A stretch of DNA of 27,805 bases from Dichloromethanomonas sp964477085 (GCA_964477085.1 CAYZDF010000038.1:1-27805); one strand, 5' to 3'; shown: positions 15,284 to 23,878, numbered from the stretch's first letter. The notes: generated by a model not told the origin, from the letters alone. Program-made: numbers and translations.

Positions 15284-17524
15284 ATGAAAAGGAGTATTGA
15301 TTTAGAACAAGAGGGTATTGAGGTTAAAAAATCATGCTGCTATTTTTGTCATCAAAACTGTGGCGTATTAGCTTATGTCAAAGATGGCAAAGTACTGGCA
15401 ATCGAAGGCGATCCTGAATTCCCAACCAATTCAGGCGGACTGTGCTGTCGGGGAAATATTGCCTTGGAGCACCTCGATCATCCTGATCGTATCAACTATC
15501 CACTGAAACGAGTTGGTAAACGAGGCGAAGGAAAATGGGAAACCATTAGCTGGGATCAGGCGCTAGACGAGATTGCAGGAAAACTTAGTGCGATTCGAGA
15601 TGAATTTGGAGTCGAAGCTGTGGCAACAGCCGGTGGTACGCAGCGTACAGATGATTGGGCTCGCCGTCGCTTTATGAACCTTTTTGGTAGCCCAAACGGT
15701 TTTCATAACTCGCATCTTTGCTGGATACCAACATTTATGCTGGAGACTGCGGTCTGTGGTTGGAGTCCGTTTGAGATTGATATGGGAGCTAGCCGGTGTA
15801 TCGTCCTTTGGGGACAGAATCCCGGAGCATCAAGTATGCCGGAAATGCATCATCTGACAGAACTGAGAAAAAAGGGACTTAAAGTCATTGTTATCGATCC
15901 CCGGTATACGGAAACCGCTGCCAAATGTGATTTATGGCTCCCTCTTCGTCCGGGTTCTGACCTGGCCCTGGCGTTAGCATGGCTTAATGTTATTATTTAT
16001 GAAGGACTTTATGATCAGGATTTTGTTGAAAGTAACTGCGTAGGCTTTAGTGAGCTTGCTAATCATGTTGAACAGTTTACTCCGGAATGGGCCGAATCTC
16101 TCACTTGGCTCAGTGCTGATTTGATCAGAGAAAGTGCCCGGATGTATGCAACTAATAAGCCTGGCAATATCCAGTGGGGAGTAGCGATGGACCAACAGGG
16201 CAGAGTGGCTGGTGCTGCGATTCATGCCAGGGCTTTACTCAGGGCTGTTACCGGTAACCTCGATGCTCCGGGCTCAGATTTACTGACGGGTCCTGCACTG
16301 GACTATCTGACTGACGAAGAAATGGAAGGCAATGAATTTTTGCCAGATGAACAAAAAACCAAGCAGCTTGGGTCAGACCGTTTTAAATTAATTACCTGGC
16401 CAGGTTACAGCAAAATTGCCGAACAAACAAAAAAAGTCTGGGGAAAGGTACCAACCGCTGAGTGGATGTGTGAGGCTCACCCCCCCACAGTATTCAGGGC
16501 TATCCTTTCAGGTGAGCCCTATCCGATTAAGGCACTTCTGGTCTCAGCTACCAATCCCGTCAACTCTTACGGCGAAAGCAAACTGGTTCTTGAAGCAATG
16601 AGAAAAGTGGATTTCATGGTTACCTGTGACTACTGGATGACACCGACTGCAGCACTCTCCGATTATGTGCTTCCGATCGCGGGTGCACTCGAACGTCCGA
16701 CCATTACCAGCAGTTATGGCTGTACAGATTTTCTGCTTGCTTCCCAGCGTGCCATTCAGCCTATGTATGAGAGGCGCAATGACTACAACTTCTGGAAGGA
16801 TCTCGGAGTACGTTTAGGACAGCAGGAACACTGGCCTTGGGAAACAGTGGAAGATGCCTACCATGCCAAGCTCGAACCGGCAGGTTATGGATTGGATAAT
16901 TATGACGAATTTGTTGAGTTTTACCGCTTTCATTTCCCCGAACGAGAATATTTTAAATATCAAAGACAAGGCTTTGCTACACCTTCAGGAAAAGTTGAAT
17001 TATATTCCAGCGTTCTTGAAGAATTAGGGTACCCCCCAATGCCCGAATATGTAGGTCCGGTTGAAAACGAAATAGATCATCCGGAACTGGCCGAAGAGTT
17101 TCCGCTTGTATTAACAACCGGCAATGGTTTTATGCCTTTCCATCATTCAGAGCATTTTAACTTAAAAAATATGCGCTATTTAAATCATGAACCTTATTTT
17201 CAAATTAATCCTGTTACAGCTGAAGAATATTCAATCCAGGAAGGCGATTGGGTTTGGATTGAGACCAAGCGCGGCAGGATTAAACAGAAAGCGGATGTTA
17301 CTCAGGCTGTAGCGCCAAGAGTTATTGTTACCCAAAGAGGTTGGTGGTTCCCGGAAAAGAGCATTTACGAACCGGAATTGGGCAGATGCTTGGAATCCAA
17401 CACTAATGTTCTTACAAGTACCAGAGACGAAGACTGTGACCCCTTAAGCGGCACCTGGGCCAACAGGGGCTTATTATGCAGAATTTATAAGGTAATTGGT
17501 ACCGATGAAAAGGGGGACAACTAA
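15284..17524 (+). CDS. Membrane-complex molybdopterin oxidoreductase, catalytic subunit
   Basis: 746 aa, DMSO-reductase superfamily. ATG 15284 has GGAGG at 15273-15277. Canonical N-terminal 4Fe-4S motif: Cys19-x2-Cys22-x3-Cys26-x27-Cys54. The probable Mo/W ligand is Cys146 in SHLCWIPTF, at the position of acetylene hydratase Cys141. No twin-arginine signal precedes the cluster, so the subunit should face the cytoplasm. The C-terminal pterin-binding domain includes GWWFPEK and ESNTNVLTS. It is followed by a four-cluster Fe-S subunit and an NrfD-like anchor, the usual order in Dms/Psr/Nrf-type complexes, so it probably exchanges electrons with the quinone pool. It is clearly distinct from the duplicated enzyme (canonical cluster, membrane partners). 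Reaction unknown; annotation as a DMSO, thiosulfate or polysulfide reductase would be guesswork. Confidence 0.9.
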   Translation: MKRSIDLEQEGIEVKKSCCYFCHQNCGVLAYVKDGKVLAIEGDPEFPTNSGGLCCRGNIALEHLDHPDRINYPLKRVGKRGEGKWETISWDQALDEIAGKLSAIRDEFGVEAVATAGGTQRTDDWARRRFMNLFGSPNGFHNSHLCWIPTFMLETAVCGWSPFEIDMGASRCIVLWGQNPGASSMPEMHHLTELRKKGLKVIVIDPRYTETAAKCDLWLPLRPGSDLALALAWLNVIIYEGLYDQDFVESNCVGFSELANHVEQFTPEWAESLTWLSADLIRESARMYATNKPGNIQWGVAMDQQGRVAGAAIHARALLRAVTGNLDAPGSDLLTGPALDYLTDEEMEGNEFLPDEQKTKQLGSDRFKLITWPGYSKIAEQTKKVWGKVPTAEWMCEAHPPTVFRAILSGEPYPIKALLVSATNPVNSYGESKLVLEAMRKVDFMVTCDYWMTPTAALSDYVLPIAGALERPTITSSYGCTDFLLASQRAIQPMYERRNDYNFWKDLGVRLGQQEHWPWETVEDAYHAKLEPAGYGLDNYDEFVEFYRFHFPEREYFKYQRQGFATPSGKVELYSSVLEELGYPPMPEYVGPVENEIDHPELAEEFPLVLTTGNGFMPFHHSEHFNLKNMRYLNHEPYFQINPVTAEEYSIQEGDWVWIETKRGRIKQKADVTQAVAPRVIVTQRGWWFPEKSIYEPELGRCLESNTNVLTSTRDEDCDPLSGTWANRGLLCRIYKVIGTDEKGDN

Positions 17525-17525
17525 T

Positions 17526-18089
17526 ATGCCACGTTATGCAATGGTAATTGATACTCGCAGTTGTGTTGGCTGCCAATCGTGTACTGTTGCTTGCAGAACA
17601 CATAATGAGCTGCCGGTAGACATGATTTATAACCCAGTTACGACCGTGGGACCTACTGGGGTTTTCCCGGATTTGCATATGGTTCATATTCCTCTCTTAT
17701 GTATGCATTGCGGAAATACTCCTTGCGTTGATGCCTGCCCTACTGGGGCTTCCCAGGTTCGCTCGGATGGAATCGTTTGGGTGGAGGAGAAGAAGTGTGT
17801 AAGCTGCAAAGCTTGTGTAATGGCCTGTCCTTATGGGGCACGTGTTTGTAATCATGAAAAAGGAACTGTCCAAAAGTGCGATTTTTGTATGGATCGGGTG
17901 GATAAAGGCAACGTCCCTCGTTGTGTACAGAGCTGTCATCAGAAGGCTCGCATTTTTGGTGATCTTGATGATCCAACGAGTGAAGTATCGAAACTGATCA
18001 ACGGAGAACATGCGGTACGCCTGCTGGGAGAGCTTGGCACCGAACCTTATGTTTTCTATATCTATGGATTGGAGGGACAGATCCGATGA
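17526..18089 (+). CDS. Four-cluster 4Fe-4S ferredoxin subunit (DmsB/NrfC type)
   Basis: 187 aa; the start ATG 17526 lies directly after the catalytic gene's stop, with a GGGGG run at 17512-17516. Sixteen ligand cysteines form four motifs: Cys13/16/19/23, Cys59/62/67/71, Cys91/94/97/101 and Cys118/121/133/137; Cys108 is additional. This is the standard electron wire between the catalytic and membrane subunits. There is no signal peptide, which agrees with a cytoplasmic orientation. Its stop overlaps the anchor gene start by four bases (ATGA), indicating translational coupling. Confidence 0.93.
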   Translation: MPRYAMVIDTRSCVGCQSCTVACRTHNELPVDMIYNPVTTVGPTGVFPDLHMVHIPLLCMHCGNTPCVDACPTGASQVRSDGIVWVEEKKCVSCKACVMACPYGARVCNHEKGTVQKCDFCMDRVDKGNVPRCVQSCHQKARIFGDLDDPTSEVSKLINGEHAVRLLGELGTEPYVFYIYGLEGQIR

Positions 18090-19003
18090 GTCAGAAACAT
18101 GAGACATGGGGATGGATGCTGGCAGTTGACTTTTTCTTCGCAGGTATGGGTGGCGCAATGCTTGTGATAGCGGGACTTGCAGATTTATTTTTAGGTGAAG
18201 GGACGACTTCGGTATTGGGTAACTTTGCTGCGCCTATAGCCGTTGGTTTAGGGGCTTGCTTATTGGTTCTCGAACTTGGCCGGCCGTTTCAATCCTGGCG
18301 TGTGTTTATGAATCCTAAGGCAATCCTTACTTTTGGAGCCTGGTGTATGCTGTTCTCCATAGGAGCCGGTTTTATCTTTGCTTCCTTTGGTATTGCAGCC
18401 CTTCCTTGGAGCGGCTTGGTAGCAGTTCGCAAGTTTTTTGCCTTGGTCTCTGTTGTTTTTGGTTTAATTGTTGCTACTTACCCTGGAATTTTGCTTGCGC
18501 GTCATAAAGCCAGGCCTTTCTGGACAGGTGCAGGAATTATGGGCTTATTCTTAATATCTTCCCTGGTAACAGGTGCTGCAGCCCATATTCTAAGTGGAGT
18601 TATTTTCCCGGCGACTTCTCCGGTGGTTCTTACGGCTCTGCCTTGGCTGGCAGCACTCTTACTGGCGTTACAGCTGATTCTCTGGATTGGGTATGTTTAT
18701 ATCAAGTACACCGGAACCACCGAAAGGGAAGCGGCTGCAGCGAAGAGATGGATCAGCGGCAATTATGCCGGTCTATTTAAAGGCGGCTTACTTTTCGCAG
18801 GATCTCTGCTGCCATTTATCTTATTCTTAATGTCCGGGGATGGTTGCAAAGTGACCGCTGCCTTACTTACTTTACTCGGCGGCGTTATGATGAGGATGTT
18901 GGTTGTTTACAGTGGACAAGACCGCACTTGGCTTCCGGGTGAACAAAAGTTTCGTTCCAGACTGCCTGTAGGCAATGAAGAGTTTTTAAAGCTATTAAAG
19001 TAA
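18086..19003 (+). CDS. NrfD/PsrC-like membrane anchor subunit
   Basis: 305 aa, about eight or nine hydrophobic segments. It starts MSQKHETWGWMLAVDFFFAGMGGAML, with the WGWxLAxDFFxxGxGGA pattern common to NrfD-type anchors. LELGRPFQSWRVFMNPKAILTFGAW is another family hallmark, near the quinone site in PsrC-like proteins. It closes the three-gene complex and should pass electrons between menaquinol and the Fe-S subunit. The gene overlaps its upstream neighbour by four bases. No haem-ligand pattern is evident. No terminator is seen in the following 240 bp, so some readthrough to 19245 is possible. Confidence 0.88.
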   Translation: MSQKHETWGWMLAVDFFFAGMGGAMLVIAGLADLFLGEGTTSVLGNFAAPIAVGLGACLLVLELGRPFQSWRVFMNPKAILTFGAWCMLFSIGAGFIFASFGIAALPWSGLVAVRKFFALVSVVFGLIVATYPGILLARHKARPFWTGAGIMGLFLISSLVTGAAAHILSGVIFPATSPVVLTALPWLAALLLALQLILWIGYVYIKYTGTTEREAAAAKRWISGNYAGLFKGGLLFAGSLLPFILFLMSGDGCKVTAALLTLLGGVMMRMLVVYSGQDRTWLPGEQKFRSRLPVGNEEFLKLLK

Positions 19004-19057
19004 GGACTCTACAGATTTTTTACTTTTTGAGTATGATGTATTGCTCAAACATAAGGG

Positions 19058-19101
19058 TAATGACCAAACAGGTAGTTATAATGACCAAAACAGAAGTTAT
19101 A
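19058..19101 (+). repeat. Two tandem direct repeats, 21-bp period, before the radical SAM operon
   Basis: TAATGACCAAACAGGTAGTT begins at 19058 and TAATGACCAAAACAGAAGTT at 19079, each continuing ATA. A period of 21 bp equals two helical turns, so both would face the same side. They lie 145-190 bp before ATG 19245 and differ from the 14-nt motif of the sigma-54 promoters. Likely binding sites for another regulator, or activator sites for an unrecognised promoter. Confidence 0.5.
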
Positions 19102-19244
19102 GATAAAAGTAACGATCTCAACATAAATAGGCTGTTTGCTTATTGCAAATAAAGATAGTCGTACCTGTTGTTTAATCGAATCAGTTTTGGAAATAAAAGT
19201 GCATGTTTGAAAGATTATCGACAGTGCACAAAAGGAGATGGATT

Positions 19245-20567
19245 ATGCAGCCTGACGTGAATACCGCAGTCCTCGATCATACAAAAAGCGTTTGTCCGGT
19301 CTGTTTGGAAGTGGTTCCAGCTCAGATTGTTGTCCGGGGAAAAGAAGTTTTCATGGAAAAGGTGTGTCCGGTACACGGGCCTGTAACCGCTTATCTATGG
19401 CCCGATAGCGAACACTATCATTGGATGCGTGATTTCAAAATACCTGCTATACGGCCACAGACGACAGTTTGTTCCCAACACGGCTGTCCAAAAGACTGCG
19501 GACCATGTCAATCCCATCTCCGGCATGCTGTTTTGGTTGAGATTGAACTCACTGAACGCTGCAACTTGCGATGTCCGGTCTGTTTTATGGCTGCTGAGGA
19601 AGTTCAGGCTGCGGCATCTCCTGGGCCTGGTTTGGAGGAGCTTCGGGCAAAGTATGAAGAGATTTTGAGAAAGACCGGCCCTCAAACCAGTATCCAGCTT
19701 ACGGGTGGTGAGCCGACCATTCGTAAGGACCTCCCCGAAATCGTTCGTTTAGGTCAAGAGGTTGGTTTCTCGGCCATTGAAGTTAACACCAACGGCCTTG
19801 TAGTCGGAAGGGATCCGCTTTTTGTCAAAGAACTGGCAGAAGCGGGGATTAGCGGAATTTATCTTCAGTTTGATGGGGTAACGGGGGATGTCTACCTAAA
19901 GACCCGTGGCCAGGATCTGCTGGCAATAAAACTTCAAGCCATTGAAAACTGCAGGGTAGCCGGTGTCCAGGTCGTATTGGCAATGACCGTTATTGAGGGA
20001 GTTAATCATCATCAAATCGGTGATGTGTTGGATTTTGCTTTGAGCAATAAAGACGTCATAGCGGGAATTGCCTATCAGCCGGCATTTGGTTCGGGCCGCT
20101 TTGACGTATCTTTCCAAAAACGCCTGACCATGGGTGATGTCATATTTTTACTTGCCGAACAAAGTAAGGGCCGGATCGAACCTTATGACTTCTGGCCCTT
20201 GGGTTGTTCGCATCCTTTATGTTCATCTTCCACATATCTTATTGAACATCATGGAAGAATTAAACCCTTTACCCGCATGTTAACACCTCAGAAATACGTT
20301 GAGCATTTCAATCCGGACAGTCCACAGGGCTCTGTTTTAGCAGATATTGCTTATAGCCAATATCCCGAACTTGATCCGGGGATGTCCATCGTTATTATGA
20401 ATTATATGGACGCAATGAATGTTGATCTTCAGAAGATGAAAGAATGCAGTATGGTGGTATCAGCTAAAGACGGAGGATTGATTCCATTCTGTGCTTATCA
20501 GTTAACAAATGTTGATGGAAAAAAGCGGAGTGAACTCAATCCGGAAGCAGGTCGATCTGTATGCTAG
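19245..20567 (+). CDS. Radical SAM protein of the Tes/TrsS/MJ0619-like group
   Basis: 440 aa. AAAGGAG at 19231-19237 selects ATG 19245; an in-frame ATG at 19203 lacks a ribosome site. The N-terminus has a small metal-binding-like module (CPVCLEVV, CPVHGP), then CSQHGCPKDCGPCQSH, then the SAM cluster motif ERCNLRCPVC (Cys106, 110, 113) and QLTGGEPTIRKDLPE for SAM binding. This layout is that of the group including tetraether lipid synthase and the TrsS family. The C-terminal part has further cysteines (GCSHPLCSSS) that could hold an auxiliary cluster. Its stop overlaps the start of the molybdoenzyme gene by seven bases, so the two are coupled. The substrate is unknown; it might modify a lipid, a cofactor or a carbon chain. 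Confidence 0.85.
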   Translation: MQPDVNTAVLDHTKSVCPVCLEVVPAQIVVRGKEVFMEKVCPVHGPVTAYLWPDSEHYHWMRDFKIPAIRPQTTVCSQHGCPKDCGPCQSHLRHAVLVEIELTERCNLRCPVCFMAAEEVQAAASPGPGLEELRAKYEEILRKTGPQTSIQLTGGEPTIRKDLPEIVRLGQEVGFSAIEVNTNGLVVGRDPLFVKELAEAGISGIYLQFDGVTGDVYLKTRGQDLLAIKLQAIENCRVAGVQVVLAMTVIEGVNHHQIGDVLDFALSNKDVIAGIAYQPAFGSGRFDVSFQKRLTMGDVIFLLAEQSKGRIEPYDFWPLGCSHPLCSSSTYLIEHHGRIKPFTRMLTPQKYVEHFNPDSPQGSVLADIAYSQYPELDPGMSIVIMNYMDAMNVDLQKMKECSMVVSAKDGGLIPFCAYQLTNVDGKKRSELNPEAGRSVC

Positions 20568-22744
20568 AAAGAAAGAACGTTCCCACTAACTGTCGTTTTT
20601 GTGGTTATCAATGTGGACTCATAGCAACTGTTCAAGAGGGAAGTGTCATCACGGTAAAACCAGACTCCAGCAGATTCCCTAATGATGAATTGGTTATACG
20701 GGGCTGCAAACGATGGCCAATGACACCTCAAATAATGGACCATCCCCAAAGAGTAAATTTTCCATTAAAAAGAGTTGGAGAACGGGGAAGCGGGCAGTGG
20801 CAAAGGATACCCTGGGACCAGGCTCTAGATGAAATAGCTGAGAAATTGCAGGAACTCAAAGAACGCTTTGGACCGGAGGTCTTAGCCACCAGTATTGGTG
20901 GTCCGCATACGACATTTTGGCCTCTGCACCGTTTCATGAACCTTTTTGGCAGTCCCAATAATATGGGAATCGGGCAGATTTGTTGGAATCCTGGAATTTG
21001 GGTAAATACCCTGACGTATGGTTGGCCGATCGATATGGAATTAGACCCTGCCCATACCACTTGTGCCCTGTTTTGGGGGGTAAATCCAGCAGAATCGGAC
21101 AATTCTCTATTATGGCATAGCATTTTAGAATTCAGCCGGATGGAAAAACCACTGATTGTCGTTGATCCCAGGCGTACACGTACAGCAGAACAAGCGACTC
21201 TCTGGTTGCCGGTACGGCCAGGGACAGATGTTGTCCTTGCTCTAGGACTCTTACACGTTGTTATCGCAGAAAACCTTTATGACCATATATTTATAGAGAA
21301 ATGGTGCCATGGATTTGATCGTTTACAAGAACAGATCAGACCTTTCACTCCCAGTTATGTTGAAGAGATTACAGGGGTGGAAGCTGCCGACATTATTCAA
21401 GCAGCCCGCTTATTTGCTCAAAGTCGTCCGTCAACTTTATACAGCGGGAGAGGAATTGACCAGCTTGGATCGAATAGCGTTCCCACGCATCGGGCCTTGG
21501 CGATTTTAAGGGCTATTACGGGCAACCTGGATGTTCCAGGTGCCTCTCACATCACAGAAATGCCCGATTTCATTCCGGAATTAGATCTGGAGCTGAGTGA
21601 ACAATTTGCGGAGACGAATCCTCGATCCCTTGCTAAGGATAAGATATTGCTGCAATCCTATCAAGGTTATGAACATGTTCGAAAATTGACCATAAAGCAT
21701 AAAAAGCGTCTTCCGATGCGCTACCTGACTTCAGCTCATCCCAATCTGGTTTGGAAAGCTATATTAACGGGAAATCCATATCCGATCCGGTCTATGGTTG
21801 TCATGGCATCCAACCCCTTGTTAACGCAGGCGGATACAAAGTATATTTTCAAAGCTCTAAAAAGTTTGGATCTCTTGGTGGTATTGGAGCTTTTCCAGAC
21901 ACCTACAGCGATGCTCGCTGATTATATACTGCCAAGTGCGGGTATTTTAGAGCGCCCGTTATTGGAAACCAAAGCAGGTACAGCCAATATCGCCTATGGC
22001 GGAGATCAGGCGGTAGAACCCTATTATGAACGGCGTGCTGACTTTTACTTTTGGAAAGAGTTAGGGAACAGACTGGGCCAGGCTGATGAATGGCCCTGGG
22101 AGACTTACCATGATGCCTTAGAAGCGAGCCTTGCTCCCATCGGATTAAGTTGGGATGAATTCTGTTCAACCGGCTTGTATGTCAAGCTAAACCGTTATGG
22201 GAAGCATGAAGATAATAATCCGGAAAACGGTCTTCCTCAAGGATTTGCAACAACGAGTGGTAAGGTAGAATTATTCAGTGAGGTTTTAGAAAAAATAGGC
22301 GCAGATCCTTTGCCCCATCCCCAACAACTGCCCCAAACAACGAAAGATTATCCTCTGTTACTGACGAGCGGTGCCCGTTACCAGCCCTGCTATGCTTCCA
22401 GTTTTCATCAGATTGAGAAATTCAGGTCTATGCATCCCGATCCCTGGGCAGAAATAAGTGCCGTCACAGCAGAACGCATGGGATTAAGCGATGGCAGTCC
22501 GGTGTGGGTAGAAACGGAGCGGGGTAAAGCCAGATTTATCACCAAGATCATTGAAATGTGTGATGATGTGGTGAGTGTTGAATATGGCTGGTGGTATCCA
22601 GAGATGCTGCCAACAGAACCCACTTTAGGTGGGATGTGGATTTCCAATGCCAATATTTTGACCAGTGGTGATTTCGATACTTCTGATCCTTTGGTCGGAA
22701 CTTGGACCTATAATGGTATACCCTGTCGTGTAAGCAAAGCCTAA
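20561..22744 (+). CDS. Molybdopterin oxidoreductase, acetylene-hydratase-like size, coupled to radical SAM gene
   Basis: 727 aa, third type of molybdoenzyme here. N-terminal 4Fe-4S motif: Cys11-x2-Cys14-x3-Cys18-x30-Cys49. The likely Mo/W ligand is Cys141 in GQICWNPGIW, the same number as the ligand in acetylene hydratase, and the length (727) is close to that enzyme (730). It has no signal peptide and no own Fe-S or membrane subunit gene next to it. The start overlaps the radical SAM stop (ATGCTAG), so no separate ribosome site is needed. A nucleoside hydrolase follows after 20 bp. Lack of an electron-transfer subunit would fit a non-redox reaction or a borrowed ferredoxin. The residue after the second cluster Cys is Gly (CRFCGYQC), not the Asp of acetylene hydratase (CQSCDINC), so the same reaction is doubtful. 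Confidence 0.88.
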   Translation: MLERKNVPTNCRFCGYQCGLIATVQEGSVITVKPDSSRFPNDELVIRGCKRWPMTPQIMDHPQRVNFPLKRVGERGSGQWQRIPWDQALDEIAEKLQELKERFGPEVLATSIGGPHTTFWPLHRFMNLFGSPNNMGIGQICWNPGIWVNTLTYGWPIDMELDPAHTTCALFWGVNPAESDNSLLWHSILEFSRMEKPLIVVDPRRTRTAEQATLWLPVRPGTDVVLALGLLHVVIAENLYDHIFIEKWCHGFDRLQEQIRPFTPSYVEEITGVEAADIIQAARLFAQSRPSTLYSGRGIDQLGSNSVPTHRALAILRAITGNLDVPGASHITEMPDFIPELDLELSEQFAETNPRSLAKDKILLQSYQGYEHVRKLTIKHKKRLPMRYLTSAHPNLVWKAILTGNPYPIRSMVVMASNPLLTQADTKYIFKALKSLDLLVVLELFQTPTAMLADYILPSAGILERPLLETKAGTANIAYGGDQAVEPYYERRADFYFWKELGNRLGQADEWPWETYHDALEASLAPIGLSWDEFCSTGLYVKLNRYGKHEDNNPENGLPQGFATTSGKVELFSEVLEKIGADPLPHPQQLPQTTKDYPLLLTSGARYQPCYASSFHQIEKFRSMHPDPWAEISAVTAERMGLSDGSPVWVETERGKARFITKIIEMCDDVVSVEYGWWYPEMLPTEPTLGGMWISNANILTSGDFDTSDPLVGTWTYNGIPCRVSKA

Positions 22745-22764
22745 AAAAGCTGGGAGGAAGTCAA

Positions 22765-23634
22765 ATGCCCAAAAAAGTCATCTTCGATTGTGACAACACA
22801 ATGGGAATACAGGGGTGTGATGTGGATGACGGCCTGGCATTGCTATACCTTCTTGGCCACGTCAGAATTGAGCTCTGCGGCATTACGACCACTTATGGGA
22901 ACAGCGACATTGATTCTGTCTACACCAATACAAGCAGAATGCTCGATGAAATAGGGTATCGGCATATTCCTTTACTAAAAGGATGTCCGGATCCATTAAC
23001 TCCAGATAGCGAAGCAGTTGATTATCTAATTCAAGAGGTTAATAAACAGCAAGGAGACATCGCCATACTCGCTACCGGTTCCCTGACAAATTTAAAGGCT
23101 GCTTATCAGCGCGACCCATCTTTCTTCACGAAAGTATCTGAAATCGTGGTTATGGGTGGAATTACCGAAGAGCTGAAAATCAACGGCAAAATCCTTGATG
23201 AACTGAATTTTTCGTGTGACCCGGAAGCTGCAGAAATCGTTCTGAAAATGGGCAGAAACATTTCCGTCATAACGGGAAACAACTGTTTGAACGCCTTTTT
23301 TGAACATGGAGATTTTATCAAACGATTAGCAGCAGTGAATTCACCGTTGTCTAACTATATTAACGACAAATGCAAACCTTGGTTTCAGTATATGATGGAA
23401 CTTTTTAATATTAATGGTTTTTACAATTGGGATATTGTAGCAGCAGTTTATTTAACAAGGCCGTTACTTTTCACCAATGACTGTCAATTCATTTCACCTC
23501 TATTGGAGGATTTAAATAAGGGCTACATACTTCATCATGATATCAAAGAATCACTATGTTTTATAAACTTGCCGAAAATAACCCAGCCTCAGGAATTCGC
23601 AGAAGAATTCTATCAAGCATGGGGTTTAATATAA
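22765..23634 (+). CDS. Inosine/uridine-preferring nucleoside hydrolase family protein
   Basis: 289 aa; GGGAGGA at 22751-22757 before ATG 22765. The N-terminal calcium-binding aspartate motif is present in an extended form: IFDCDNTMGIQGCDVDDG (Asp8, 10, 19, 21, 22). Later family features are ILATGSLTNLKAA, EIVVMGG, ELNFSCDPEAAEIVL and NWDIVAAVYL. The family hydrolyses the N-glycosidic bond of nucleosides to base and sugar. It is 20 bp behind a molybdoenzyme and a radical SAM gene and is followed by a terminator, so it closes that operon. The link may be removal of a nucleoside by-product such as 5'-deoxyadenosine, but this is a guess; plain nucleoside salvage is equally possible. Confidence 0.85.
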   Translation: MPKKVIFDCDNTMGIQGCDVDDGLALLYLLGHVRIELCGITTTYGNSDIDSVYTNTSRMLDEIGYRHIPLLKGCPDPLTPDSEAVDYLIQEVNKQQGDIAILATGSLTNLKAAYQRDPSFFTKVSEIVVMGGITEELKINGKILDELNFSCDPEAAEIVLKMGRNISVITGNNCLNAFFEHGDFIKRLAAVNSPLSNYINDKCKPWFQYMMELFNINGFYNWDIVAAVYLTRPLLFTNDCQFISPLLEDLNKGYILHHDIKESLCFINLPKITQPQEFAEEFYQAWGLI

Positions 23635-23676
23635 ATTCATCTGTTAAATTTCTATTGGTGTCCCTTCCCTTTCATA

Positions 23677-23722
23677 ACCCTACTAGACCGTGTTCACTAG
23701 TAGGGTATTTAATTTTCTTTTT
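23677..23722 (+). terminator. Intrinsic terminator after nucleoside hydrolase
   Basis: Perfect 10-bp hairpin: ACCCTACTAG (23677-23686) and CTAGTAGGGT (23697-23706), followed by a T-rich tail. It separates the enzyme operon from the cofactor operon. Confidence 0.88.
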
Positions 23723-23733
23723 TAGATATTTAG

Positions 23734-23766
23734 GTCAAAAATGAAAAAGTAATCTCAAAATGAAAA
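23734..23766 (+). promoter_or_regulatory. Paired enhancer-like sites before cofactor operon
   Basis: GTCAAAAATGAAAA (23734-23747) and TCTCAAAATGAAAA (23753-23766), period 19 bp, as before the promoters at 3372 and 15204. They lie about 110-130 bp upstream of the -24 element. Confidence 0.55.
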
Positions 23767-23862
23767 CAGTTTTCTTGATTTTATACAAGGATTATAAAAC
23801 GTTTGATGCAAAAAGTGGCATATAATAGCCTTTATAGCTGAAATGTTTAAGATAATAAGTCT

Positions 23863-23878
23863 TGGCACAGGACTTGCA
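23863..23878 (+). promoter_or_regulatory. Sigma-54 promoter of the cofactor biosynthesis operon
   Basis: TGGCACAGGACTTGCA is a full consensus match. Transcription would start near 23890 and run through about 310 nt of leader to moeA. Confidence 0.88.

Noticed and set aside
17697..18158. 153-codon open frame on the - strand across the Fe-S and anchor genes
   Set aside because: Opposite to two clearly real, coupled genes; no start signal and no recognisable domain.
19188..19203. TGGAAATAAAAGTGCA as a sigma-54 promoter for the radical SAM operon
   Set aside because: The -24 element lacks the CAC/TAC part and the -12 is GTGCA; too weak compared with the seven good promoters.
23556..23744. 62-codon frame overlapping the end of the nucleoside hydrolase
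   Set aside because: No ribosome site, overlaps a real gene out of frame and runs through its terminator.
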